A stretch of DNA of 64,000 nt from Citrus sinensis (lineage: Eukaryota; Streptophyta; Magnoliopsida; Sapindales; Rutaceae), in NCBI RefSeq assembly GCF_022201045.2, contig NC_068556.1, positions 2,644,001 to 2,708,000 on the forward strand. The letters are read 5' to 3'. The notes beneath the pieces were generated by a model, which did not search any database, was not told the DNA's origin, and was given only the letters and a program-made list of their open reading frames with translations. The position numbers and the translations under genes were made by a program. Positions 33,474 through 45,519 of the stretch are shown piece by piece. Numbering within the stretch: position 1 is the first letter of the stretch; the number at the start of each line of letters is the position of its first letter.

Positions 33474-35018
33474 TTATACTGGAGCTGGCACTGGTGGAGT
33501 GATGTAAACTGGAGGAGTTGGAGATAAAGGAGGCGGCAGTGGCAAGTTTTGGGTGGGGAGTGGTGGTGATTGCCCCTCACATGGTGGAGGAGATGGTGGT
33601 GGTTGCTTCTCACATGGTATGGGAGATGGTGGTGGCAGAGGTTGCAGCCGTAAATTTGGAGGTGGAGGAGGTAAAATTGGGGTTGGAGTTGGTGAAAAAA
33701 GAGGTGGTGGCCGTGGAGAGTGAATGCAATATGTTGGAGGTGGAGGTAAAGACACAGGGACTGGTGGTGGTGGTGGTGGTGGTCGTACAGGAGGGGGAAG
33801 TGAGTAAACTGGTGGCTGTGGCGATGACTGACATTTGAGAGTGTTACAGTATACTAGCCTAGACAAAAACATTCTACACTGCAATGTTGATCTCTGCCGT
33901 GGCTTATCCCTCAAACAGTTCCTTTTATCATCAAAACCTTGCAAATCCAAGCAAACTGGTGACTCACCAGTGAAGAAGTTATAGTCAAAGCTGAAATTCC
34001 TCAGATTTGGAAGTGAACACACGCTGTCAGGTACTGTCCCTGATAACATATTGTGTGCCACATTTAGCTGTTGTAAACTTGTCATTTCTGCAATTGTATC
34101 TGGCAATTCACCCATCAGTTTATTGTAGCTCACATCAAAAACTGTCACATTCTTGAGCAACCCAATTTCCTCAGGCAAACATGAATGCAACCCATTATTT
34201 GTCAGAATCACTTCATTTAGAGTTCTTGACATGTTTCCAAAACTCAGTGGTAAGCATCCGTGGAACTTGTTGTTTGCCAAAACAAGGACAGAGACGGGTG
34301 AGTTCCCGATATTGTCAGGTAATTCAAATGAAAACCTATTATTGTTTATGAAGACGGCGTCAAGATCTTTGTCAAAGAGAGCTTTAGGTATCTTACCTTC
34401 GAATTCGTTGTAACGAAGATCGAGGAACTTAAGTTTCGGCAAACCAAGGACTACGTAAGGAAACTTCCCTGCAAATCGATTGTTGCTAAGATCAAGCTCG
34501 AAGAGAAGTTTTAGCTTGTTGAAACTCCTTGGCAATGTGCCACAAAACCTATTTGTGTTAACGTGGAACAATGCAATATCTGCAAGAAGTCCAAGCTCTT
34601 CGGGGAGGTAGCTGGCAATATCCCCATGGTTTAGATCAATGCCAGCAACGGTCCGGATTGAATGGTTGTCAAGAGCTTGAGCACAGAAGACTCCAGTATA
34701 GTTGCAGACATAGCATCCCACCCAGTTGGATGTTAGATTCCAAGGATCCGAGATGATGGCCTTTTTCCATGCTTGGAGAGCTATGTAGGCACTTCTAATT
34801 CGTGAATTCTCAAATTTAAAGGAAGGTGGTATTCTCCCAAACTCCCCTCTACCACCATACCGGTTTCTATAATATAAGAGTTGTCTTTGTTTGATAAATG
34901 CAGCTTCTGCTTCTAGAAATACTCCATTGTTAGAAACAGAGAGCTTTTCGGCTGTGACAAGGGTAATGAGAGTGAGAATAGCGAACAACGGAAGAATTAT
35001 ATTAATCTTTGGCCTCAT
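33474..35018 (-). CDS. Leucine-rich repeat extensin-like cell wall protein (514 aa)
   Basis: Intronless frame starting at the ATG at 35018; the in-frame GTG just before it is not taken as the start. A signal peptide of about 23 hydrophobic residues ends at TLVTA. Residues 60-115 are the conserved LRX N-terminal domain with a Cys pair (WVGCYVCNYTGVFC). About ten leucine-rich repeats follow to about residue 375 (for example FELDLSNNRFAGKFP and FDVSYNKLMGELP). After a Cys-containing hinge, the last 110 residues are a proline-rich extensin-like tail with PPPPPPP, PPPSPIPC and SPPLP. LRX proteins sit in the wall, bind RALF peptides through the LRR domain and anchor through the extensin tail. Here the tail is short and lacks repeated SPPPP-Tyr cross-linking motifs, which fits the shorter members such as LRX6; that assignment is tentative. 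Confidence 0.9.
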   Translation of the reverse strand: MRPKINIILPLFAILTLITLVTAEKLSVSNNGVFLEAEAAFIKQRQLLYYRNRYGGRGEFGRIPPSFKFENSRIRSAYIALQAWKKAIISDPWNLTSNWVGCYVCNYTGVFCAQALDNHSIRTVAGIDLNHGDIASYLPEELGLLADIALFHVNTNRFCGTLPRSFNKLKLLFELDLSNNRFAGKFPYVVLGLPKLKFLDLRYNEFEGKIPKALFDKDLDAVFINNNRFSFELPDNIGNSPVSVLVLANNKFHGCLPLSFGNMSRTLNEVILTNNGLHSCLPEEIGLLKNVTVFDVSYNKLMGELPDTIAEMTSLQQLNVAHNMLSGTVPDSVCSLPNLRNFSFDYNFFTGESPVCLDLQGFDDKRNCLRDKPRQRSTLQCRMFLSRLVYCNTLKCQSSPQPPVYSLPPPVRPPPPPPPVPVSLPPPPTYCIHSPRPPPLFSPTPTPILPPPPPNLRLQPLPPPSPIPCEKQPPPSPPPCEGQSPPLPTQNLPLPPPLSPTPPVYITPPVPAPV

Positions 35019-36414
35019 CACTCACCTTCGAACATCTATATATGAAATGGGATTATTTCTTTTTATGCTTTTGAATGTTTTATTTCAGATCTATTGAGAG
35101 GAGATTTTGGAGCTGAAAAAATGTGGGAAAAGTTAATAGTAGTATGAAGATAAATACAGCTATATCACAGGAGTAAAAGCAGAATGAGCTCTGCTTTTTG
35201 GTCTTTGCTTGCCATGGTAAATCGGCTTTATTTTCTGGTCAGAAGAGAGTTAAATTCATTTTTAGTGAGCGTTTTTGGTTGTCAATTTAAAGAAAATGGA
35301 GTTGGTAAAAAGCATTAAGCACATGTGATGTATGTAGATGAAGCTGTTGATGTTGTTGTAATTTTGAAAGGCTAGTATTAGTCTGTCAGTGAGTGGCAGT
35401 GCTTGCCGGAGGCTGGTGAATGCTTCTGTTGACCAAGGACAGCTTGTATTCCGGACCATTTTGTTTGCCGCTTCTAACTCTCCTCATTAACTAACTGTAC
35501 ATCTCGTCAAAGCTTTGAGCGGGAAGTGCTTTCGGAGTGGCCGTTTTAAAAGTCCTTTTCTCTAATCTTATTCAAGTTAAGAAAATCGAAATCATTTCCA
35601 TTTCTTAAAGATGTGGGAGTTATACTGGTTTTGCATTATGGTTTGATTTTTTTATGAAGTACCAAATCCAGTTGAGAATCAATCACTTACCTGTACTTGG
35701 GTTTGGGTTTGAGGAGTTTTACCCATCGGTCGTTGGATCTTTTTTAGAAAACTGGTGCTTTTAACACCCCTTAATATCCTGATAAAACCTCTCTACTTAT
35801 ATAATTACATTTAAAAGCAAATTTAATCTAATCAAACTTTTTTTTCCCCTCTTCTGTTCAAATTATAGAACCATCAACAGTGTTTTTTTTTTCCAAAAAA
35901 AGAAAACCAACTATCAATTTTTTGGTTGCAGAAAATTGTATAGTAATTCATTTTTCTTCTTCCTTGCGAATTAAATTATCCCAATGTGTGAAGGTCTTTA
36001 AAATAGAATTTCATTTAAAAGTTTTAAACTAGAATAGAAAATATACTTAATTCAAATTAATTATTGGCATTCAACTCCTTTTCACTCGGTATTTAAATAG
36101 AGAAAAAAAATTGTAATTTTAATGAAAAAGAGGTTTTATCAGATATTGTGGTATGGTTTGAGAGTAAGTTGTAAGCTAAACACACATTTCAATTAGTAGT
36201 CGAGAATATTTCACTCACTCCCGAACATCATCAAAATGAAATGTCACTTTGATAACAAATAATACAGGGTTATGGAACCTCAACGCACCGTTCATGTGAA
36301 GAGAATATATCTTACATGCATATAAAATAGGGATTGCCCATACTCAAAAGAAATACAAGAATATTGACATAACATTTGGTTTAGAACCAGAAATAAAGGA
36401 GTAATAAAGTCGCA
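35019..36414. other. Upstream region of the LRR-extensin gene and AT-rich spacer
   Basis: The part nearest 35019 is the 5' flank of the minus-strand LRR-extensin gene. Further right the DNA is AT-rich with no recognised gene, RNA or repeat. Confidence 0.5.
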
Positions 36415-36820
36415 CGTGCACGGGCTAAGCAATCAATCGGTGTCGGTTCCTTTGCATGGACAGAGCTGGACTGGCGGTGCGTCGCGTCTAGCTATTTTAC
36501 GCACGCAGTACGCTTCAACTCGTACAACTGAAAGTGAAGAAAGTGAGGTAACAGTGGCATCTTTTATCAAAAGTTGAATAAGAGAGGTGCGCGAACGGCG
36601 GGCCTAGACTCTCTCTTTCATCGGTCAGGACTCAGCAGTCGGTCCCCTTGTGGTTCCGGAGTCCGGACACAACACAAAGCTTTCTTGATTTCTCTCCTTC
36701 CTTTCTTTCAAAGTAATTGATTCTCGGAGCTGCTTAAGGACAGGAAAAAAAGAAAAAAAAAAGTGTAACTCAAGTCAAGGCCTTCAAGCGTTTAAACTGA
36801 GAGGCTAATTTTGGATTCAG
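36415..36820 (+). promoter_or_regulatory. Orphan promoter/leader-exon-like segment ending in a consensus splice donor
   Basis: A GC-richer island in AT-rich DNA. It starts with an ACGT-core cluster (GCACGTGCAC near 36413), continues with pyrimidine-rich leader-like sequence (CTCTCTTTC, TTTCTCTCCTTCC), and ends TTCAG|GTAAGTAATG at 36820/36821, a textbook donor. No coding exon on the plus strand follows for more than 8 kb. It could be the first exon of a long non-coding RNA, a distal leader of the gene at 45.5 kb, or a remnant of a lost gene. Confidence 0.4.
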
Positions 36821-36971
36821 GTAAGTAATGTTGGAATTATATGATCTTCCAAAATACTAATATCCCTAGTTGGACGGAATGCGAGTAATTGTTTTGTATT
36901 TGATTTGAAACTAGTTATATATTGATTTAATTATAAATTAGAGTTGAATAAGTCAAATCTACATGCGATTT

Positions 36972-38497
36972 TTATTATTTAAGTTGGATTAAATTATAAG
37001 AATATGGATGACTAATTCACATTAAATAAAAAAATTGGGTGACTAATTCAAATTGAATTATTAAAAAAAAAAAAGTCTATAAGAGAGACATACAAAGCAT
37101 TTAATGAGGACTACTATAAGAATAAAAAGAAAAGAGAACAATCGACTTGTTCTAACTATCGCTCTCTATTTCTGTCTCATATTTTCTTCATCAATTTACT
37201 TTTGTTATTCTAAACTGTTGTGTTTAAGAGTTCAATCTCACAACAGTGTCGTTGTCTCTTAGAGATCAAACCACTTTATTTGCCTTTTTTGAATTGGAAA
37301 ATATTCCTTTGATGTGCGGAAATTGGTCTCAATGACAATGTTTCATGCATGCCTTTGATGATTTTGGGTTTGTTGGTTAGTGTTGCTATTTCGACTGATT
37401 TTGGAATTCAAAGAAGAAATATTAACTCGTATTTTCAACAAGTTTTATATGCTAAACAAATAAAAATATTCTTAATCAAGTTATAAAGTAGTTATTGGTT
37501 TTTTCTTGAAAAAAATTGACGGTTGATTAGTAGTATGTGTTAAATTATTTTTATCCATTAATCAATCTTTGCTCTTATTGCATTTTTTCCCCTAAAGTTA
37601 CACTAAAATATAATTTCAAGAAAAAACTTACACTAATATATACAGTTAAACCTCTCTATACTTACAATGTTGGGACCAAACTAATTTATTATTACGAGGA
37701 AGCTATAACTTAATAGAGGTGTAGTAAAAAATTGTTATTATTTAAGTTGGATTAAATTATAAGAATATGGATGACTAATTCACATTAAATAAAAAAATTG
37801 GGTGACTAATTCAAATTGAATTATTAAAAAAAAAAGTCTATAAGAGAGACATACAAAGCATTTAATGAGGACTACTATAAGAATAAAAAGAAAAGAGAAC
37901 AATCGACTTGTTCTAACTATCGCTCTCTATTTCTGTCTCATATTTTCTTCATCAATTTACTTTTGTTATTCTAAACTGTTGTGTTTAAGAGTTCAATCTC
38001 ACAACAGTGTCGTTGTCTCTTAGAGATCAAACCACTTTATTTGCCTTTTTTGAATTGGAAAATATTCCTTTGATGTGCGGAAATTGGTCTCAATGACAAT
38101 GTTTCATGCATGCCTTTGATGATTTTGGGTTTGTTGGTTAGTGTTGCTATTTCGACTGATTTTGGAATTCAAAGAAGCAATATTAACTCGTATTTTCAAC
38201 AAGTTTTATATGCTAAACAAATAAAAATATTCTTAATCAAGTTATAAAGTAGTTATTGGTTTTTTCTTGAAAAAAATTGACGGTTGATTAGTAGTATGTG
38301 TTAAATTATTTTTATCCATTAATCAATCTTTGCTCTTATTGCATTTTTTTCCCCTAAAGTTACACTAAAATATAATTTCAAGAAAAAACTTACACTAATA
38401 TATACAGTTAAACCTCTCTATACTTACAATGTTGGGACCAAACTAATTTATTATTACGAGGAAGCTATAACTTAATAGAGGTGTAGTAAAAAATTGT
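36972..38497 (+). repeat. Near-identical 763-bp tandem direct duplication
   Basis: Copy 1 is 36972-37734 and copy 2 is 37735 to about 38497. Along the whole length I found one base substitution (AAGAAGAAAT versus AAGAAGCAAT), an A12/A10 tract and a T6/T7 tract. The copies abut directly with no spacer, so this is a tandem duplication rather than a pair of LTRs. The right end of copy 1 lies inside a TIR element whose full copy begins in copy 2. Confidence 0.95.
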
Positions 38498-38893
38498 TAA
38501 GGCACATGTCAAATCCAATGTATAGATATTGTTAAAAGAGACATACATAATTTCAAAAATATAGTAAATGTTTCTACACATTGTTGCAAATATGCAGAAT
38601 TATCATAAAAGTCTTAAAACTTTTGCATTCTTTTTAATGCTTTTCTCTCGTTTTCTTACTATTCTATATGGATACAAGCTCCTTTAATATAATATAAGGT
38701 ACATTTTCTGCAATATATAAATAATTATTAATACGTGGATGCAAGATCCTTAAGACAAAATTTTAAAAAATTAAAACTTATTATAATGTAACATTTATTC
38801 TTATTTATAACTAATCTAAGTTAGGATCAAAATTTTTGTGACTACACGAAAGTTATTCTTATATAAAGCATTACTTTAGAGAGGTTTTACTGT
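38404..38893. mobile_element. 490-bp non-autonomous TIR element (ACAGTTAAACCTCTCTA family)
   Basis: The left end reads ACAGTTAAACCTCTCTATAC and the reverse complement of the right end reads ACAGTAAAACCTCTCTAAAG. Elements with ACAGTAAAACCTCT-type ends are common in plant genomes. No coding capacity. The target duplication is unclear because both flanks are AT-rich. A truncated left end of the same element, about 93 bp, remains at 37642-37734 because of the tandem duplication. Confidence 0.75.
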
Positions 38894-41006
38894 ATTAATA
38901 TTTATAAATTAGTATTTATCATAAAGCTTATCATTGCGTGGCTTCCAACTTTCCGTGGTGTGTAAAAAAGAAGTTGCATTGTGATATATGTCAAGTCCAC
39001 ATTATGAGTTATATAGATAATATGTTATATATATCATTTCGTTATTTTTTAAAATCATAAGTTTATATTAAGGATGGGGTTATATTCACTCTAATTACTA
39101 CTCGAAACACTTGTTTACTCTCTACACTCAGTATTTAAAATTTACAAATCAAAATTTTACTCTTACCACCATTTATAATTCTAAATATAATACCGTTTCT
39201 AATTTGCACAGTTTGAAAAGGACCGTTATCTGTTTTTCTCACTCGGGTGGTTTGGAGAAGAGCTGTCAAATTTCACACTTGAAATAATTTATGGGCAGTT
39301 AGCTCTAGTAATTAATAATCTACTCAACTCATTTTGTTATTGCATCTCAACCGAAATTTTCATCTGTGCTAAGCATTGAAGCCATCCTATTGTCGTGATT
39401 TTTCTTAGTATCGCTCCTAAGCATTCTCATTGGAAACACTTTCAAACTCACAAATTCCTCATCAACTTTGCTAAAATCCAAACTTTTTTTTTTAAAAAAT
39501 AAACATACCCTTTCGTGGATTTATTAAAACTTAGTATTGAGTGTTAATGGTTTGTAGAAGAAAATGTTGGTAAGGAAAATGAGGGTAAAATTGTCTCATC
39601 GTATCCTTGTATTTCTCTCCTAATATTTAAGCAGTGAATCTAATAAGTCTATATCAATAATTTAATTTAAGAATATTTACATGATGAAAATTTTAACTAA
39701 ATTTGAGAATGCATAGACGCTCGTCCCGATTACTGTTTATTAAAAGTTCCATGTCCAAAAAATTTTGACTCCCACGATAATTATTTTAATATTTCAACTT
39801 GCATCTCCGCCTTCGGCTTCGAGAATAGAATACAATTATTGATCTCCATGATTAGTTTAAACTTATACCTAGTTAATATTTCAATAAGGCTTTAGCCCCC
39901 ACAAATCTTTCACCGGCACGTAATCAAATCAATGATTAAGGCTTACGTTGTGGCCACCCAACAAACACGTATTATTCTTTTTAATGTTAAAAACTCATAT
40001 TACATTGCTTACCAGAATCTTGGCTAGCTTTCTTGATTGATGCGAAAAATATTGATTATTGTGCCACGTAACACATGTCTAACAAGTAAAGCCATTGTTT
40101 ATAAGTAACCTCTTGTCACATGATTAAGATTCAAACGAGTAAAACTTATCAAAAATTATAATCTAAAATCAAATCAGGACCCATCATCGCCGACCAAATG
40201 CCCATCACGGCACCAGCCTTATGTGGACCGATTCTCATGTGATAATAAAAAATAATTTTAAAAAACTTATAAGATTCACGTACCAAAATCCGATGCCATT
40301 AACGTGTCACTTTCTTAAAGATTTTTTTATTGTTTTCGCAAATTTGAAAGCCTTCATTCATCAGTTTATTTCAACGGATAAGCATTGAGATATGAGTAGT
40401 CAAAATAGATATTTTTAACGAATAGTCAAAAAAATTATGATTAGAAACAGACAGCATTGATTCAATCGATCTTCCCACGTCATCAAGTAACTGTAGCCTT
40501 TAAAATGAGATCTCCACTTGTCAGCCAGCCGGGACACGTGTCAAACGGCAACAACTTCGGAGGTGGTCATTACCACGCGTCCGGTCACTATTCGTTTTGC
40601 AATAAAGAGAATAGCTGTCAATCACATCATTCATGCCAATGTACAGCCATGGGCATTACCTTAAATCCTGGGCCGTTCAATTTCCGTCGCAGAATCGTCT
40701 ATTATTTCGCTTCTGATTCTGGAAGTAAATGTTATGTCAGCATCGAGCCACCGACCTCTGCGCCCCGCCGCCTACATTTGGAGAAGTTATTCTTCACGCA
40801 CACTTACAATAACTACACAGGTCTTCTCCATTTTCAGCTGTTGATTCTATTTTTACCACTTTCTAACGGCTAAGATCCCGTGGTGTTTATATTTATATTT
40901 ATTCTTTTTTGTTGTCATTCTAGAAAATCTAATTTTGTTGGCATTTAATAATTAATTCCTTTAGTATATATATTTTTTTCTACATGCATACATAATGATA
41001 ATGATC

Positions 41007-41054
41007 ATAATAATAATAATAATAATAATAATGATGATGATGATGTTGATGATA
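41007..41054. repeat. (ATA)n-(ATG)n trinucleotide microsatellite
   Basis: About eight ATA units run directly into imperfect GAT/ATG units. Confidence 0.9.
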
Positions 41055-41926
41055 AAAAAAAACAAATGTTTTTCATGTATTAAACGTGGAAAATTTTAAG
41101 TGAAAAATATTACGCAATGATAATAAACAAGAAAATTAAAAATATTCTATCTAATAGTCTTATTAAAACTGCACTAATTAAATTTTTTTAGTATTTAAAT
41201 AAGAAACATAATATTTAACATGGGAAAATATTAGTAAGGAGAAAATATTATATTATCAAATCTAAAGTGATATACATTTTTTGTGAGGTTGTGTGTTTTA
41301 GGATCATCCTCGCGAACTACATTGATGGACGTTATCCTTAAATACGTTAGATGTCAATTAAGTTTTAAAATCTCAAAAATAAAAAAATTATTTAAAATGG
41401 TCTAATGTATCTCATAAAGTACATGCAACAACTATGTGGGCACATTTCATATCAATTTAATTGTAAGCTCGAGAACAAGATTAGAAATATATTTAAAGAG
41501 AGAAAAAGAAATGCGACTTTTTTCTATTGACACGATTACTATGTTATATTTTATTTTTTAAATAAAAAATATTTATTGAAAAAAATTGACTACTAGAACA
41601 CTATATTTGAAGACTTTATACTCGATAACAACACTATCACCTCTAATTGTTATCTTTGTTTGTAGTATGTTCTCGAAGAACAATTAATAAAGAAATTCCA
41701 TTCATTGATAACAAACACAATATTAAACTTTTAGAGATGCTAAAATTTTGATATATAGATATAGTGAGTTTCTAAATCAGGATCCTGACTATATTAAAAT
41801 AGGTTAAACATAAAAATGAAATTTAATATAATATAAGATAAAATATACGGCATTAGAGTTTATAGTTTTTTTTTTTATCTTTTAACTTGTATTTTATTTT
41901 AACATGGTAAAAATTTCAGGATTTAA

Positions 41927-41937
41927 ACATACATACA

Positions 41938-41966
<29 letters not shown>
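41927..41966. repeat. (ACAT)10 tetranucleotide microsatellite
   Basis: Ten uninterrupted ACAT units, likely polymorphic. Confidence 0.97.
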
Positions 41967-41971
<5 letters not shown>

Positions 41972-42346
41972 AAATTCAAATACAATAGTTATTCATTTTT
42001 TTAATAAAGACTTATTCTTGGCATTTGAAAGGATGACCGTTACCCTTTCTAGAATTTTTTTTAAACTTTTTCACGAAAAAAAAAAACCACCAAATTGGCA
42101 ACCAAAGAAATAAATGAGAGAGTATGGTCCCGCCTCCATTGTATCTCCGCCTTTTCATGAAAACGGCTTTAGGATATTTCCAAGCACAGAGGGTATCTAC
42201 GTAATTTCAGATGCAATCCTGTCAAAGATAATATCTTAGCAGGAAATGCAAACAAAACTAGGTGTCACATTTCACGCGCATTTCGCTTTCTTCTTCACAA
42301 AGCAAATTTCGAAGTCTCTCGAAGGCAAAGCATACGATCACGCGTG

Positions 42347-42354
42347 TATAAATA
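42347..42354 (+). promoter_or_regulatory. TATA box candidate for the CHYR1-like gene
   Basis: TATAAATA preceded by an ACGCGT motif and followed, 70-150 bases later, by GC-richer leader-like sequence. It lies 3.2 kb upstream of the start codon, so it implies a long leader intron. Confidence 0.4.
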
Positions 42355-45300
42355 TATTTATTTTCAAATAATCACTTAATTACACACGCATATAAAACGA
42401 TCACATTTATGCACGGCTCAAAGTGATTTGCATATTTGATAAGAGGGTTTGGATCGGAGCTCCGAGTGTCTTTCGGATCTCATCGTACATTTCTCCGATT
42501 TGGATCGGCGACGTCAGGATTAAAGTTCGTTATTCACATAAATTTACATAACTTTTATGTTTACTTTGATTCTCGTTCTTTCTGCGTAAAATTTGATAAT
42601 ATTTTTAGGTAATGTATCATGAAGTGATGCAGCTTTAGTTACTTTATGCGTGTGATATACGTTTAAATGAAAAGAATCGTTAAGAGCTGGGTGCTGTTTG
42701 ATCACCGAGAAAATTGTGGAAAAGAGGAGGAAAAGTAGTTGAGATCATACATTTTCTTGTGTAACTCCGAGAATTCATAGAGTTTGAGTTTGTTTCTGAA
42801 TTTTTAAAGTTGTCGGTCGATATTATCGAGAATATGTTTGATCAAGCTGCTTTTCCTCTTGTCTTTTTTTCGTTATTTCTTAGTAGCCAAACAGAGATGT
42901 AGTGATGTAGATTAGTTTGATTAAGCTGATTAATCGGTTCTAGGTGACTGAGAATATCTGAAAGGCTGAGAGTTTTAGTTCTTGTGTCTTATTTATCTTG
43001 TAGATTGATGTGCATGTCAATCTGTGTGATAAAAATTAGTGTATGTTTATCTCAAATTTGATTGTGTGCATTATGTGCATGGATAATTTTTTCTTGTTGA
43101 CTTGCTCTGTGTGATGTCAATGTATTGCTATGTTGTGTTGTTGCAAACGTTGATGCTTTTGGGTTATGACAGCTTTGAATGCTTTTGTTCTTCATTTTGT
43201 TTGCTCTTTTGGAGAAATTTGAATTTGCGTTCAGAGGTTGATTTACTTGTGTTTGGATGACACCTGTTTTTGTGTCATAATTTGCTGGTATTTTGTCGCC
43301 AAGTGATGATATTAGCTGTGTGAGGGTGTGCTTTTTCCATCTTAGGTGTTACATTTGTAACGCTTGTTGAAGGTGAATTTCGTGTGTCATTATTGAATGT
43401 CAAATGCACTCCTAGTGCGCTGCTGCTAGGTGTCAGCATACAAATTTGTTTTGTCTACCAGTGTGTGGTGGTCTCAAAAATGAAAAAATTTCAACTTTAT
43501 AATATATGATGAAATGTCAGTGAACAAATTGGGGAGCCTGCCACTGTCATGATTTGCCATCAAAGGAACTTAGAGAATCAAGTGGCATGGCTGCGACATC
43601 TGCTTTGGAGATAACTTGCTTTCTGTGAAGAAATATAACATAATTGAATAAAATAGAATTTGTTTAAATGCAAAAGTTTTTGCATGATAGGAGGTGCATT
43701 ATTTATATACAAAGAGAATGTAACAGCTGTTTATAGAAATTGGGAAGGAAATCCTAACTTTCTAATGTGGTGGTGCCTTGTGAATTTGTAGCCACCATAT
43801 TGATCCTTCAACTAGTTCAGGCTGTGAGATACTGCTGTCTATGGGTAAATTTGTCCCACGTCCAGTTGTTTGACAGTCCTGAATTGGTGTGGTAGGCTGC
43901 TACTTCATTGCAATTATTGATATGGTTTTACCTAGCCATGCTTTTGTCCATGAACTTTGATGCTCATCAAGTGACCTTGAGGGGCTGATTCTTGGGTATC
44001 TTCCTTTGTGGCCACTAACTGTTATTGCCGGAGTATTAAAGAAGCAACAGCTTTAATTTGAGAAGGGGCAGGTACCTGGTTTTGCTATACTTTTCAAGTA
44101 TTATTGAGGACGGTATAGCAGTTAGGTCTGTGATCTGAGCTTGCTGTTGCTTCTATGCAGGATAGGCAGTCTTCATATTAGTAGGAGAAAAACTTCAAGG
44201 CTATTGCTGATTTAAGTTAGTGATATGTTTTTACCAGCACACTTGAGTTATTGTAATAAAGTATGAAGCTAATGTAGGAATTCAATGCCATGTTTTGTAT
44301 TTATTTCATAAGTTGCTGGTATTCAGGATGATCAAGGATGATGGATGCCATAGAGGCATAGGCAGTTGCTGTGGTTTAGATCTCTACAGCCTTAGCCTAT
44401 ATCAGTGTTGGAATTGTAGGCTACAGGAATTAACGGTTACATTTCTCATAGTTTTGAACCATATGTTGTGATCAAGAAGAAGCTGGATAAGAGAGTCTGC
44501 CACTTTCTAGGTTTCAGTATTGTCTCGTCTTATTGCCCGCACACTTGGTGAAACCTGAAAACTTGAATATTTCATGTTTATAGGAAATCACCACAGGTTT
44601 TATGGTTCAACCACATCCAATAGTATAGATGCTTTTCTATTTTACCATATTAGAGGGTAAAAAAGGTGAGTGCATTTGTGAAAAATTCAGTCTTGACCAT
44701 GTTGTTCTTTGGTGCTGCCTCCTCTTTCAAAGCTTACTTGCTTCAAAATCTCTTTTCAAACTCACAACCAGTGCTGTGGTTGCTCCACTAGCTGGGGATG
44801 GACTAGATTCATTTTCCAATTAGGTGAACTGGTTTTTGGCCATTAGTGGTGGGTTACTTGGGTATGAAAATGCAATTCTCCTGTTATTTTAAATATTAGG
44901 AGAACTGGCTAGGTTTAACTGGACTGAATTCTTACTGAAGAGATGCCTTTCAACTTGTATGACTGTCTGTGGTAAGTTCAGTTCTCAATGGAGACTTGGT
45001 GCAGAGTTGCAAGTGGAGGTAGGCCTGTCCTTGACGGATCAGGACAACACATTTCTGAAATTTCACACACTTCCCACTATATTTATATACATCTCAGTGC
45101 GCATTTGATTGTGTGATCTATTGCTTTTACCATAGGTTGGGACATCTTTTGGTCATTTCCAGTATATTTGGAATTGGTTCCAGACTCTCAAGGAATCAAG
45201 TCATCATGCACATGCTATTTGCTCATTCAAAGCTGGAGGCTTCAGAGTTTCCCAGTGCTGAACTGTAGTTTTTATATGGGAGTCTAATTGATCTTCTTGT

Positions 45301-45519
45301 TTTGATGAATCCTTCTCTTGGAGTTATGCTGATTGGAGCTGTTCAACGTTGGATTATGTTGTTGCTGATTTCCATTGGTCTGCAGCAGTGTAGAAGAAAG
45401 CAACAATGTCATGGAGTGTTTGCCTGGCTTGTTCGTGCCAGAGATATGTTTGAAATTTTAGGATTTTTGCTAAATATGTACATTTATGCAGGTGCTTAAG
45501 GCTTTTTTGCCTGCTTCAG
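42355..45519 (+). promoter_or_regulatory. Long 5' leader region, probably intron-containing, of the CHYR1-like gene
   Basis: The first 170 bases look like an untranslated exon. The rest is T/G-rich, intron-like plus-strand sequence without recognisable coding exons. An acceptor at 45491 (TTATGCAG) or at 45519 (GCTTCAG) precedes the ATG. The donor could not be fixed by eye. Confidence 0.4.

Larger units (their letters stand above)
38894..42339. other. AT-rich intergenic region, no gene recognised
   Basis: Contains one sequence resembling a Mutator-type end at 39074-39110, a GC-richer island with G-box-like motifs at 40440-40860, and two microsatellites. A 138-codon open frame at 40457-40873 has no recognisable similarity and is not called a gene. 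Confidence 0.5.

Noticed and set aside
33518-33838. Plus-strand open frame opposite the proline-rich tail
   Set aside because: It is the antisense of CCN proline codons; the Val/Gly-rich peptide is a by-product.
36972-38497. LTR retrotransposon, because of the long direct repeats
   Set aside because: The two copies touch each other with no internal region, do not begin TG and end CA, and include part of a TIR element; tandem duplication explains them better.
40457-40873. 138-codon open frame
   Set aside because: No family resemblance, no convincing start context or splice structure, and it overlaps G-box motifs that suggest regulatory DNA.
45302-45499. 65-codon open frame upstream of the CHYR1-like gene
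   Set aside because: It lies in the leader intron-like region, has no recognised similarity and ends at the probable acceptor near 45491.
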